NCBI GenBank assembly: GCA_942486035.1
Contig: CALNXK010000007.1
Span: 2,772,001 to 2,836,000 of the forward strand
Reading direction: 5' to 3'
From: Porites lobata
Taxonomy: Eukaryota > Cnidaria > Anthozoa > Scleractinia > Poritidae
DNA: 64,000 bases
Both the position numbers and the translations under genes were made by a program. Numbering within the stretch: position 1 is the stretch's first letter; the number at the start of each line of letters is the position of its first letter. The notes beneath the pieces are model-generated. The model was not told where the DNA came from. It saw only the letters and a list, made by a program, of their open reading frames with translations, and did no database searches. This document shows positions 47,121-60,400 of this stretch, piece by piece.

Positions 47121-48329
47121 TCCTTACATCGGGGACGAGCTAATTGTTTTGTACTTTTATATGTCTTACGAGGGTTCGTTGCAACACGACACACTCAGAA
47201 TAGCTAATTCAATCCTTGCTTGGTCCTTTTGGATTGGGGTCTTAAAGCCTGATCTGTAATAGCTAAAATAGCCCAAGAATCTGCCACCTAATCTCTTACC
47301 CAGTGTCTTCTGGCGTTTTGGTCAGCGGGGCAACTCCACATGAATGATCCTTCTATAGATAATGCATAGCAGTCGGTAGTCGAAATGAGTAAGATTTATG
47401 AGTCTTCGCCGGTCTTCCAAAGGTGATTCTTTCTGACTTTTGCCCGCTTGGCTGCGATCATTTGATAGTCTGGTAAATACAAGGATCTCGCAATCTCGTG
47501 CGCTGGACATAAAGATCGCCAAGGAGTTCGCGACTGTGACGAAGTTCATTCTTGAGTCTTCTGGAGTCTAAGGAAATGGTTGAAATGGGACGTTTTAAGT
47601 AATAGCCAATTATAACACAAACTTGCCGGACAATCAAAGTTAGTAAATCGTTTTTCCCTGTTTTGTTAAGTACTTTTTAGCGTTTGCCTGTCTAGTTCTG
47701 GAATTAGAAAGGTATGGTTGCATAGAAAAATTGCGTCTTGTTGATATTGTTAACTTGTCTATTTTTATTCATTAATGGTTATCATGAAAGCTTACATATT
47801 TCTATCTATCACAGGTGTTTTCCCCATCATCTCTTAAGCCTTCCTTTTAGTTAAGGCTACCGTATAAACTTGATTTAAAATCACATTTTGTAGGGTTGAG
47901 TCCGTCTTGAAGTATAAATTTCATTAACAATCGGCTTTCATTAATAATTTTTCCCTTCATTTTGGGCGAAGTTGATTTCCACCTGGCGTTTTACTTTATT
48001 TACAGTTATATTTATTTCAGACGATGTTTGAAGAACTATATATGGAATGGCTCGGTCATCGTTTAAAACAGGTTAAGAAAATTGTTTGAAATTTCGTAGC
48101 AAAAACTGTTCTTCAGTGCTAAACGAATCTCAAAACATTCAAAATAGTTCTTTTCGTTACGTATCCCGCCTTGACAAGTGGAAAAACCGCGGTGTAGACA
48201 ATTATGGCACTGTCACTTCGGGGAACAAGGATTGTTGTCCGTTTCTTGTTTAAAGGAATGTTTTCGTCCGTCGGAGGAAAAAGAGAAATTAATAAATTAT
48301 TCCCACTGCACTTGAAGGAAGCGCGCGAA

Positions 48330-48551
48330 GAAAATATATTATGACGTCACAGACTGTAGCGTCCAGCGGATATCCTGTTCAGAGGTCGTGTAACATCCCT
48401 GAAAAGCAGAAAGGTTTCGCAGGCGGCGAGCGATTCGCGGATGAAAATCAGAGCCTAAATTCTATGCGAGAAGCCCAATATGTCTCTGTCTCGTCGCCTT
48501 TTAAGCTCACGCAATGCCTCATTCGCGCCACAGTTGGGAATTAAAGGCCTG
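48330..48551 (+). promoter_or_regulatory. Candidate promoter and first exon of the ERG-type channel
   Basis: A TATA-like AATATATTA is followed by a perfect CRE, TGACGTCA (48342-48349). From ATG 48480 a 24-codon frame (MSLSRRLLSSRN..., in-frame stop upstream) runs to a strong donor, G|GTAAGTTAA, at 48551/48552. It ends in phase 0, as needed to join the channel exon starting at 54404. The joined product would have a short, basic N-terminus and no PAS domain. Against this: an upstream ATG at 48463 opens another frame, the intron would be 5.85 kb, and no homology confirms the peptide. Confidence 0.35.
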
Positions 48552-51407
48552 GTAAGTTAATTATTCAACACAAAAATTTTACGAGTCGAAGCAATATAAA
48601 ATCATAACTTGCGACACGGCTTACGGTTGTCGTATCCAGTTTTAGCTTCACGAATAAATGCTTTATAAAAAAATAAATTTTCAAATTTTTTTTTCAAAGA
48701 AAAAAGACCTATGAGTAGTAATTTTAGAAAGCAGTCCTAAACGCCGTCTTTTCTGCCTCAGCGGGTTGTAAATCGTTGCGGTCAGGAGCGAGATTAGAAA
48801 AAAGCACATCACAGCACTCAGCTTTATGCCAGTCTTGACATTTCATTATTTTTTAACCGAACTGTTTGCCTTAATGGAATTTTCAAGATCTCGTTGCATT
48901 CCTCGGAAACCACACAGCGAGTCCTTTTGACGGTCAAGGAAATACTTTCAGAAAAGGGGTAGTTATTTTTACTTATAGACTAATAAACCTTGCTTATTGA
49001 ACTAAAATAATTTATCTGGATTCTCTAAACAAGCCCCTTTGGCAGCGACAAACTCAATAATCGAAGCACTTTTATTTTTAGAAAGGACAACAATAATATA
49101 CATGTATAAGCAGTGCGGGTTTGCTCATTACATATTTTGACTTTAAAAGCAAGCTATGAATATTTTACTGAGGCATCGCCTTAATAAACTTGCTGGGGCG
49201 TGTTGTTTTCACATCAAAATCGTCTTTATAACTGAGGGTCTCAAATACGAATTATCTTGTCTTTCATTGCAAAAAATAAGTTTCCACTTCCTAGTGTTAG
49301 AAGACAGTTTTTTATGTGCTCAGTGTGAAAGATTGTCGGAGGAGCTTCGTACTTCAAAGTAAACATTCAACTACTGAATTAAGTTCGACTATCATTAGTC
49401 ATTCTTCTTCTCGATCATATGATTTTGACCTTTTGTTGAGCCGACTGCAAAAATGACATACTGTATTTTCCCATCGATTTTATCTGCCATATTGTTTTCT
49501 ATAATCTCCAAGTCTGTAACATTCTAGTATAGTAGCCTTCAATCCTGAATTTAATCTCATGCAATATTATTTTCTTTATCTCTGTTCGTCGTCAGTACAC
49601 GGTTTGTGATGCAATTTAGCTTTATAAAACCCAAACCAATCTAATGGTCTGTTTGGCTAGCTTTTATATATCCGTACTCCATTACATATAATTCACTGTT
49701 ATATTGCTTCTTTTAATCCCGTTTCATTTTTAGCAGCCGTGAACCAGCCAAGACTGATATTATAAACCGCCCTAGATTATTATCTTTTTTATTAACATTT
49801 TTAGCCATAAACTAAACGCCATTTTCTCCTTGACCGACCGAAAACAGGTGCTCGAAGCATCTAGATCAGGCTGTCAATATACAAGAACAATGATTTGCAT
49901 TTTTTAAAACAATTCAAGATTCGTATACAAACTGAAAATCAACATACAAAGATATACAGTGATAAAATATTTCTTTCTCGAATATTTGCAATAAGGTCAA
50001 TCGATGCCTTTAGAAAAACCGGTCAGTACAATCAAGTATTTTTTCAGGCCCGCTAAATATCTTATCCATGGTCTTGAACGAGGGATTTCCTTTCAAAGCT
50101 CAGCTTACAATTTAAACATACTATCGCATCAGATAAACAGAGATATCGCTAAGCTTTCAGACACAACTATTGTCATTCAAAAAGCTCCTAAAACGCAAAA
50201 AAAGGAAGAAGGAAAAAATAAAACAGAAGCGATCATAATTGCCTTTAAATGATCGAACTCAGGAAGTCAAAAGCACAAGACACATTTGATCTGCAAACAC
50301 CGGAGCCGACGCGCAATTTAGGCAAATTTTAGGTCAAAACAAATTGATATTAAATTTTGAGAACACAAAGAAAACGAGCCACTTTCTTCATAGCTTTTGT
50401 TTCAAGGTCCGTAATCAAGATCGCCAATCGTGTTTTAGGTCTCTTAATGATTTCGCGTGAGGCTCTTACGAGCGAAGCAGCTTAAAATTGTTAAATTTAC
50501 GTGCTGATATATAGATTAAGCGAAGTTAACTTTGTAGAAGAAGATAAGACTCCATTTTTAAGTGTATAATTCAGAGTTGTCCCCGTCACTCAGGGAAAAA
50601 CAAATACTTTTCAAGGTCAGGGAAAAGTCAGCGAATTTTGTTAAAATTTATAGGAAAAATCTTTCATATTGTTTAAGTCATTGAAATGTCAGGGAATTCT
50701 ATATTCCTTGCACTCAAAATCCCGTGAAAAGCGTAAAGAGTTTGAAAATGAAGACAAGAATAATCAAAGGGTGCCTAAGGCTAACTTGTGCATTATAAAT
50801 TACTGTATTTTAAAAATGAAAGCTGATACAATGAACCTGCAATTAGTCCACCGATATATTTTGAGTCTGTCAAAAAATAAAAATATGGTTTTCGAAAAGA
50901 AAAAAAAACGAAAAGGACCAAAGACAAACGGAAAAAAAAAAAATTCCAATGGCGAGAGACGAAACCCGGACCTCCGACGTGAAAGGTCAACGGCCATTAT
51001 CTATTGCCCCAGGACAACTAACATGAAGACTGGCGTTAAATTAATCATCTACACCATTTTTGCACATGAAATTCTGCCGGTCGACGCTGTTTGAAGCCTG
51101 TAGTACTTTATTTATGAAGCCTTGAGTATATATTCGAGGAAAACAAGCATGGTTTTGACAGTTAAATCCGTACTTTAACTCATTTCGTCGCATTTGAACA
51201 TACGACAAGTGTCTCGCAAAACCCTTGCGAAGTCTCTTGCAGCTTGAGATTCTCGGCGTTTACATGAGGAGAATCAATTACGATTTAGCAACAGTAAAGA
51301 TTTCCGTTTTTATTGAGCAAAGAAACATTCCATTTCAGAATGATATTTCGCTACAAAACCATGAGATTGGGAGTCTTGACGTTAAGTCTTGACGATCCTG
51401 TTTCAAG

Positions 51408-51797
51408 GTCCCAGAATATGGAATTCATTACCAAACGACATCAAAAATGCCCCGTCTTTTAGTATATTCAAGCATGTGATCAAACCATTTTTAAGGGTCA
51501 GACAGAATGCAACCTAAATACCTTAACACCTCATATCTATATTTTCCTCTAAACACACTTATATACTTAAATAAACGACTTTTTTCTTTATTTCTTAAAA
51601 TGCCGCCTAGTATTTAAATTGCCCGTGGGGGGAAATCTCTATTCCTCATAAGCTCGGCATCTCAGAGATTTCCCCGCCACAGTCACTCCTCCCAAGTAAT
51701 GCACAAATTTTAAATTTAATGTTAGTTAACCTATTCATTATCGTTTTTATTCTGCTTGTAATTCATTGTGTGTGGCAAAATAATAAAAAATAAAAAA
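51408..51797 (+). mobile_element. 3' end of a non-LTR retrotransposon, 5' truncated
   Basis: After CAAGGTC, one frame encodes PRIWNSLPNDIKNAPSFSIF and then FKHVIKPFL before a stop at about 51518. This is the conserved C-terminal motif (WNSLP...FK..L) that follows the reverse transcriptase in jockey/CR1/L2-type LINEs. A 3' untranslated stretch and a tail of TAAAAAA/AAATAAG repeats follow. Related in plan to the C-terminus of the LINE at 59174 but clearly a different family. Confidence 0.65.
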
Positions 51798-53876
51798 TAA
51801 GAAATAAATAATCGTGAGACTCACTTCAGAATCGTGAGCTTGGACCAGCTTGGGAGTCGAAGAGCAATTGCTGATCTTTTCGTCATGTTTATCTCCTGGA
51901 CGAGTCAAAAAGCTTCAAAAGTTCATAAACTTCTGTGTCAAAGTTGGCCATAGTGCTAAGTTGAAACATTCAAACTCCACATGAAGACCGTGGTCACGGT
52001 CTTGTGACTCCTGTGAAATGTACAAAATCAGCACATCGCGGAACGGGATGGATCTACGACAGTTGTCGTTTTGATATCGGGCGCTTTCGTGCTGAACCGA
52101 CTGATTTACGAAAGGTGTCTACATCTGAGTGATACATTTGCATATCGCAGAGCCCACAATAACTTGTTCCTTACGTTACGCGTCATCCACAAGTTAAAAA
52201 AACCCAAGCAAATGTAAACATGGATTGTTTGTTCGTATTAATCAACTAAGTCAGGTCGGTGAAAATTCTTTAGAGATCGGTGAAAAGTCAGGGAATTTTT
52301 TAGTTTCTGATGAGTGGCAACCCTAATTTTAATATTTTCATAAAAGAATTAAAAGAAAAAAGGAAAAAGAAAGACTGGCAAACATTCGAGGGCAAAACTC
52401 CCTCCTTTTTTTAAAAAAGAAAAAAATCAATCGAAATATAAGACTTTTTCGCCGACGGTCTTTAGCCTCTGACTGAACGTGAAAGACTACGTGATTTTAT
52501 AAGGACAAGCATTCGGAGAAAAAAGCCAGTTTTCTCTCGCCTGATGTAAAATCAAGAGACACTTTTCGGGATCAAAGAAGCATTTGATCGAACATGAGGA
52601 GTTCCGATCCTCAGAATATTGGTCAATAAGTGACTGATATGCTCGATGTACTTTTATATTTTCCTTCTTTTTTCTGTTTTTCTATCGTGAACGAAAAGTT
52701 CTAACTTGTAAGCGGCTTTTCAGTATCACAGTTACGTTAGGAAAAAAGATAATTTTACTGCTGTAGGTTAAAATTCTGATCCTGGAAAACACTTTTTGCA
52801 ATTTTCCGTTTAAAATAGCGAAATTCGTTTTGAGTTCCCCGTGATAATTTAAAGGGAATGCGTAATCCAACACAATCTTCAGTGTACTGTATTTTCTGAT
52901 CCAAATATTTTGTCTTAAGTGAGATATCAGTGCTAACGTTGAGTTAGGGAAGGTGTAGGTGGGCAGCTTTCAAAGATATTTTACTGCCGTATTTTCAGTC
53001 ATCAGTTTGAAAAATGACGTTTGTACCAAGTACCAAGTGTTGGTTTTGAAACGTGACTGCTTCTTATTGCACGAACGTGCGAACGGTAGTTATTATAAAT
53101 CGATTTATCGTCTACATAAGTGATGATTTTTATTGATAAGCCCACGCCACGTTCCCAGCCATTTTCTGTTATGTCCACTTGGGAAATACGTAATATTTTC
53201 TAAATCGTTTTCAAGCACGTTTTGTTAATTACAAATTTAGCGTTTTCATCTTAGTTAGTTCAGTTCTAGTGTAGACTTCATGGTGTTAACTTCTGTCAGC
53301 CATTTGGGCTTTATTTCTCTCTATACTCGTGCTCATCTTCTATCAAGCTCAGCTTAGCTTTTTGAGTCCAGATAACACTGGTGCGTCTGCAAACCAAATT
53401 TGTACCGACTTTGTACCGATTTCACAACTTAGGGACCTATTGTCTTGTCAATCGACCCCGTCGATTCTTCTGTATCAAGTTGTTACCTCTGTGCTAGGAA
53501 CATTGATCTAGATGTGGTTCGATAAATCCGTTCATGGTACTTCCTTCACTCCTCGTTGAGTTCCCAATTCGTTTTACGTCGCGCACCACGTTAAGTGATT
53601 TACTTGGATATTTAGTTCTGGTATTCTGTCCTTGTATCCTTGTAAATTTCACCAAGCAATGAGAGTCGCCATTGTACTCGACGAGCACCGACTTTGGAAG
53701 TACACACTCATCTCATGACCGTGAAATTTTTCCGCTTTCTTTGCGTAACTGCATAGCAACTTTCCATATTTCTTCATTTCGTGGTTCTAATACAGGAAAT
53801 TCATATATGCATCATTTCATCTTTATCTTTTCCGAGTATATTAAGCACCAATTTAACGCACTGCTCTGCTTCTAGT

Positions 53877-53970
53877 TGGCTTCGTAGCTCAAATTGTTAA
53901 GCGCGCTGTATCGATATCGCAGACCGGGTCAGGGTTCGAATCCTGGCAAGCCTGAATTTTTTCAGGCTTT
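53877..53970 (+). mobile_element. tRNA-like SINE head with terminal hairpin
   Basis: GGCTTCGTAGCTCAAATTG is followed 45 bases later by GGGTTCGAATCCTGG, with acceptor-like GGCTT/AAGCC pairing. The anticodon arm is distorted. AGCCTGAATTTTTTCAGGCT follows as a hairpin, typical of a coral SINE and not of a tRNA gene. Confidence 0.65.
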
Positions 53971-54403
53971 CTTTTCGCATCTACATAAGTTGCGTATTTA
54001 ATTGTGATAATATTCTTTGCTAATATTACAAGTTTTAACAACCGAATTTAGATGAAGATTGATGAGTTTGAGTGCATGAAGCGTTCCATCTTGTTTATGT
54101 ACGAAATGGGGCGAGGAGTAGAAAGAAAAGTAAAAGGGAGCGTAAGAGAAAGTCCTCTACCCTTTCGGACTTCTGATAAGCCGGATAGCGAGAGAGGTTC
54201 ATGATGACACCAATGTCTAGAGTGTCTATGGAGTGAAAAGTCATGCCTGTGTGCCAGTAGTCTTTATATAGTGGGTCCTAATGGACACAACACTAGTCTT
54301 TCCCTGTAGTGGTTGATCTTTTCTGTTTGCGATTGTAACACTTCCCTGCCCCAAATTCTCAAAATATGCTCAAAATATGAACTCGTATTTTGTTTATTTC
54401 CAG

Positions 54404-57400
54404 GTTATGTCCCTCAGTTCCAGCTCAAATCCTCGACCAGAAACGCATCTTCACCCGTGTACAATCCGCCATGATTCCCTCTTTAAAGCAGTGTGGGACT
54501 GGCTTATTCTGGCGCTGGTTATATTCACCGCAATAGAAATTCCCTATTCCGTGGCATTCTTAATACCATTACAAGGAAGCAAATGGTCAAACTTCGATAA
54601 AGCTACTCCTCTGCTGGTCTTTAACCTTCTGGTGGACGTTATGTTTATTGTTGACATTTTGATTAACTTCAGAACAACCTTTATTAATCCTTCAACCGAC
54701 GAAGTAGTAAGCGCTCCAAGACAAATTGCACTGCATTATTTGAAATCTTGGTTTGTAGTTGACTTTGTAGCGGCCATACCGTTAGATTATATGGTAATGT
54801 CACAAGTTGAAAACCGGGTGGATTCGGTAAGTCATCGTTAATTCTGGTAGCCTGCACTGCAGGCGTATTTTGGGTGGGCGAAAGCTTGTTAATAGGACCG
54901 CTACGATGAAGTCGCCATCTTTGATTTTATGACAGAGGAAGATTAGGGAGAGTAGAAATAGTAACCCTTAGCGTAGGTGTGAGGGCGAAAAAAGGAGAGG
55001 GGGAAGGGGGAGGGGAGGACGTTTTCTCTTCTTTCTCCCAGCCCCCCTCCCCTTGACTCGCCCCATTTCCTCCTCTCTTCAGGAGTTTCAACATGGCGCT
55101 TTCGCGATCAAAACCGTTCGCTCGCTCCCGATGAAAATGCCTGCACTGCAGGCTATAATTCTGGAGAAGTCTTTTTAAGGGGCCGGAAAATGACGGCGTA
55201 GAGCTGAGATTATTGGGACCACTTGTTCAAAGGCCTTTTAGAGCTAAAGCGGCGTTAAATTTAAATCCGGTTTTCTTCTTTTGTTCAAAAGCACTTGCTC
55301 TGATAATTTTCGCTATTCTAATTAGAGCGTCCAATCATCAAATTGTGGACAAGAAGAATTTAACTGAATTTGCTTATTAATCTTTCATGTATCTGAATTC
55401 AATTTCTCACTAACCGTGGGCATAGATAGTGGAGGAGACTGGTTAGGAAAACCGGCAAACATCAAAGTTGAAAACAACGGTGCTGTAGGTTATGTTGGAA
55501 GCTCCCTGACCCTGCACAATCCTTTGTGTTTTGTTCACAAATTGTGACTGTATAAATTTAACGCGATGTTTCTATTGGCCATTAACCCTTTAAGTCCCAA
55601 TGGTGACCAACATCAATTTTCTCCTAACAATATCCATACATTGTCAAGAGATTAGGTTATGAGAATTAACAAATGATCACCAAAGAGAAAATGCTTTGAT
55701 CTTTTCTTAAATTCTCTCAACTAATTCTTAAAGGAAATGTATGAGGATCAGTTTGGAGAATTTGTATGTGGATATTGGGACTTAAAGGGTTAAGTTCAAA
55801 ATGATGGGAATGCTATTGAACGTTGTGCACGGTCAGGTCCAAAAAAGCTAACAAAAACGTATAGCAGAAGAGTCTAACGGGTTTCATAAGCATTCCATTT
55901 TAATACTGAACTATGGCCCCTAAACCCAGCTTTGAACAACCTGGCCCTGGCCTCTACCGAAATGGCCTGGGTTGGAATTCCTGGGTCGAAGTGGTTACCA
56001 GCTGCTATTCGGGAAGGCAAAAATAGCAGACTTGAGATAGCGGCGGAAATTCAGCCTAAGGTTGCCTTATATTCCCCTCTCTTGCTCTGGAAAGTTTTTC
56101 TCCCTTACTGTAAATGGTCTAACAGACGCTCGCCAGGCGTCTAGTATTAAATTTCACGAGCCTAAGCGAGGGCGTTCAATAGATAGAAGGCGTTTAAAAA
56201 AGAGAGGCGTTGTTTATTCTCATCGCTAACAAATTCCACAAAAATATCACCACTGTTTATAAATAGAGCAATTGTCATGCTGGGCGTCTATTGGACAGGG
56301 AGCGCGGTGTATTAGAGTGGAGCGTCTGATACAAACTTAAAAGCGTCGAAGGGGTCTTTAATAGACAAGAGGAGTTTATTTGAGAAAGGGCGTCAATTAG
56401 ATCGTTTACAGTACTTCGGTTCATCCTTCTCTTCGACATCTGTAAGTTCCAATTCGATCTGCAATTGTGGTAACGGATGGGCCACTTTGCGGGGGCACGA
56501 CTACAAGAGAGGATCTTATTACCTCTATTTTGTCTATTTTGACTGTTGATGATGTCTAGATTGCATTGTATGTGGAACTATAGATCACAAGTTGTTTAAT
56601 AGTAATTATATACCTTAGTTTCTTCAGGGAAGTGAGTGGGCCTCTCTCTGATCCCACCGCTTGTTGTCTATTTTGACTGTTGATGATGTCTAGATTGCAT
56701 TGTATGTAAGAGGCTGTAGTTAGTGTATTTGTCTGTTGGAACTATAGATCACAAGTAGTTTAATAGTAATTCTATACCTTAGTTTCTTCAGGGAAGTGAG
56801 TGGGCCTCTCTCTGATCCCACCGCTTGTTGTCTATTTTGACTGTTGATGATGTCTAGATTGCATTGTATGTAAGAGGCTGTAGTTAGTGTATTTGTCTGT
56901 TGGAACTATAGATCACAAGTAGTTTAATAGTAATTCTATACCTTAGTTTCTTCAGGGAAGTGAGTGGGCCTCTCTCTGATCCCACCTCTTGTCGCCGTTC
57001 CCGCCGATGGCGTTTTTTGTACCCACCAACGTTTGTTCTCGCTTATCTGGCTCTCCCACGTCAGGCATTTTCTTCCTGATTTACCTCTCTGAGAAAAACA
57101 AAGAGGTGCATACAGCCTGAATTTGGAAAAGGCCAGTGACACAGTGATTTGTTGGAGCGATCTGTTGCCCCAACATACCGCTTAATTAAAACGCTACAAT
57201 TTATCGACCTCATCTCTCTATGCCAATGCGAGAATGGCGGTCGAGTTTGTTTATTCTAGACAACAGAAAATGAAGAACTTTTCATCTTAAAGACAATAAC
57301 GGCAAATTGTGGGTGAATGGATCATTGTTGCGTTTTTGAATGCAGTACCCAGGCAGTAGCGACCGTAGATGTCCTCACAGCAAACAATAATGACGTAAAT

Positions 57401-60400
57401 CTGGTCGAAACTCGAACTGTACATTTTGCATCACCGTGTCGCTTTGATAGAATAAACATACTCGATCGCGGTTAGGCGTACTGGCAAATTTTGTCTTTTC
57501 TTTGTCCCTGAGAAGCCACGTGACATTGCTTTTATCCCATAAATCCTTAAGTACGTGCAAATATGGCTGGTATCGTAAATAACGTCTGTTGGTTGGCCAA
57601 ACGCACAGCAGTGCCAAAAAGCTGCTCATTTTAATTTCAAAACCTTCGGTGGATTTTAAAACCTTATTTTTATTTCATTTCAGGCAACAACTTTGTTTGG
57701 ACTTCTGAAAACCGCTCGTCTTCTGCGATTGGTACGAGTGACACGAAAACTGGACCGCTACTCAGAGTATGGCACCGCAGTAGTCATCCTGCTCACGTGC
57801 TTGTTCACTCTCATCGCTCATTGGCTGGCATGCGTCTGGCACGCCATTGGTTTTGCAGAATCACGGAATGAATTAGGCTGGATACAGGAGCTTAATTCCA
57901 CGAGTGTTAATCCGAGTCTCTCCACTCGCTACATTACGGCTATCTATTTTACCCTTAGTAGTCTCACAAGCGTTGGTTTTGGAAACGTTTCTCCAAACAC
58001 TAATGCGGAAAAAGTATTTTCGGTTTGTGTGATGATCGTTGGAGGTAAGCAGATTATGCATCCTTGCTTTTAACGGAAACGTTTGAAATAGCTTTAGAGT
58101 AAATTCCTCAACAAGTTTTTAGACTATTCACAGACCCCTTTTCTCGTTAGATGGTCGAGATCGCGCGCTTTCCGTTACAGACCGCCATGTCACATGTTCC
58201 GAGGGGGCGCTGTCAGGGTTGATGGTGGTGGCGGGAACCCTCCTCTCAAACCGTCCCCCACCCTCTAAGTAGATTTCATATTTATTCCCAGGCTAGACAC
58301 GGTGCATTTGAAACCAAGATGGCCGCCTCTAACGGTAGGTGCTCGATCTCGACCATGTACGGACAAAATAGGAGACTGTGAACAGTCTACAAGTTTTAGA
58401 AGTCACGATCAAAACTGTTTGAACTTCCCCTTACAGGATAACAAACAGTACCAGGTCTACCAGAGCACTAGGTGTTGGCCAGAAACTTTCATCTTAATGG
58501 CCACACCTCAGTTGAGAATTTTATAATTTTCAGTAACAAAATTACCTCTCCATCGTATAGTCTAGTGTTAAACTTCTACGTCAACAATCACAAAGATTTG
58601 AATTGATTTTCACAGCCTTGATGTACGCCTCTATATTTGGAAATTTAACCGCGATCATTCAGCGGATTTACTCACGAACGTCACGCTTTCATCGTGACTT
58701 GAGGATCATCGAAGACTTCGTTCGTTTTTACAAAATTCCCAAGTCCACTAGGGAGGAGTTGGACGAATATTTCAGACATGAGTGGGCTTACACCAAGGGC
58801 GTTGACATGGAAACGGTAAGACACCTGACCCCATATGTAGCAACTCTAATAATAATTTATTGGATGAGGTTTAGTGACCTAAGCCCCACAAAACTCGAAA
58901 CTTTCTTTTCCACCCAATCCTACACTCTTTCGCCGAGTTGTTCAAAGCTGGGTTTAGATAACCCAGGGTTAGTGCGAATTTTTTAGATTTGAAAGCTCAA
59001 AAAGTAAATACAGTTTAATAATTTCTGTCAACAAGTTGATGATTAGATGCCCTTAAATATAACAGAGAAAATTATCCGAGAAAATGCTTTGAACAACACA
59101 AGAAAAAGAAACCCGGGGGTTAAATTTAACCCTGGGTTAAGCGCTAATCGGCCTTCGAACAACTGGGCCCTGTACAGAATTTATAATTTGAGAGCATTTG
59201 ATTCGCTGTTTACTGAGATACTCGACCGTCATGCTCCAGTTAAAACCTTTAAAGCACGCTGTAAGCCAAACCCATGCGTAACCGACAACATCCGCGGATT
59301 GATGAAGACCAGGGATGATTGGCGTAAAAAAGCAAAGAAAACAAACGACCCGCTATCCTGGACTGCCTACAGATATTTCAGACAGGAAGTAAAGAGGGAA
59401 ATTAGAATTGCTGAACGAGAATTTGTTGCTGAACAAATCCAAAGGAACCCAAATAACACCAATAATATCTGGAAAGCAATCCGCCAGTGTGTCCCCAATA
59501 AATCTACATCTCAGCGAACATTTAGTAAGAGCGTCAAATCTGTTGCAGACGAATTTAACCAGTTCTTCGTATCTGTTGGTCAGAGCACTGTTGACAAAAT
59601 TACGTCCCTGGCTAATGAATGCAACTTAACACTTAATCAGAATTATTTCGTGCCGAGACAATACGCTTCCTCTGACCAGTTCACACTTAGTACCGTTGAT
59701 TATAAACAAGTAGAGCGTATAATAGCAGCGATGCCTTCAAACAAGGCCCCCGGGATAGATAAAATTCCGATCCGTGTCATCAAAGACTGTCTTAATCCAA
59801 TTGTTCACCCAATAACGTCTATCGTTAATGCATCCTTTCAAAACTGTGTTTTTCCATCAAAATGGAAAACAGCCGAGGTTACACCCATCCTAAAGGAGGG
59901 CGACCATGAACAGGCAAACAACAATAGACCCATCTCACTTCTACCAGTTTTATCGAAGGTTTGCGAAAGGGTAGTACATAATCAACTCACCTCGTATCTG
60001 CAATCAAATGACACCCTATCAAAGAGTCAAAGCGGTAACAAGAGATGGCACTCTTGTGAAACATCTGTCATTGAAACAACAGACACAATTCTTAACGCCA
60101 TCGATAAAAAGAAGTTAACGGCAGTTGTACTATTAGATATGAGCAAAGCCTTTGATAGTGTCAATCATGACACGTTAATTTTAAAATTGCAAGATGTCGG
60201 AATTTCCAGTGACACTCTCCAATGGTTTCGTAGTTACCTAAGCAACAGGTCACAAGTAGTACGAATCTATTCAACGCTATCTGAGCCTTTGTCTGTGACC
60301 AGTGGCGTTCCTCAAGGAAGCATCTTGGGCCCACTTCTTTTTAGCATATATACGAACGATCTTCCATTGATCCCACAGAAATGCAGCACCCAGAGTTATG

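Larger units (their letters stand above)
36985..48300. other. Transposon-rich intergenic region, no recognised gene
   Basis: Between the GNPDA stop and the candidate channel promoter I find no exon of a known protein. The open frames here (up to 119 codons) lack family motifs, and several run through repeats. The region holds at least four MITEs, a SINE, microsatellites and a GGAATCC-rich repeat, listed separately. Confidence 0.5.
48552..54403. other. Upstream region or first intron of the channel gene
   Basis: No PAS-domain or other coding exon recognised. Contains a LINE 3' fragment (51408-51797) and a tRNA-like SINE (53877). AGTCAGGGAATTTT motifs near 50620-50700 and 52290 suggest one more dispersed repeat. 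Confidence 0.4.

Noticed and set aside
48341..48544. 67-codon ORF at the candidate channel promoter
   Set aside because: It starts inside the CRE/TATA-like promoter region, stops just before the donor and has no recognisable motif. Kept only as a possible competing upstream frame.
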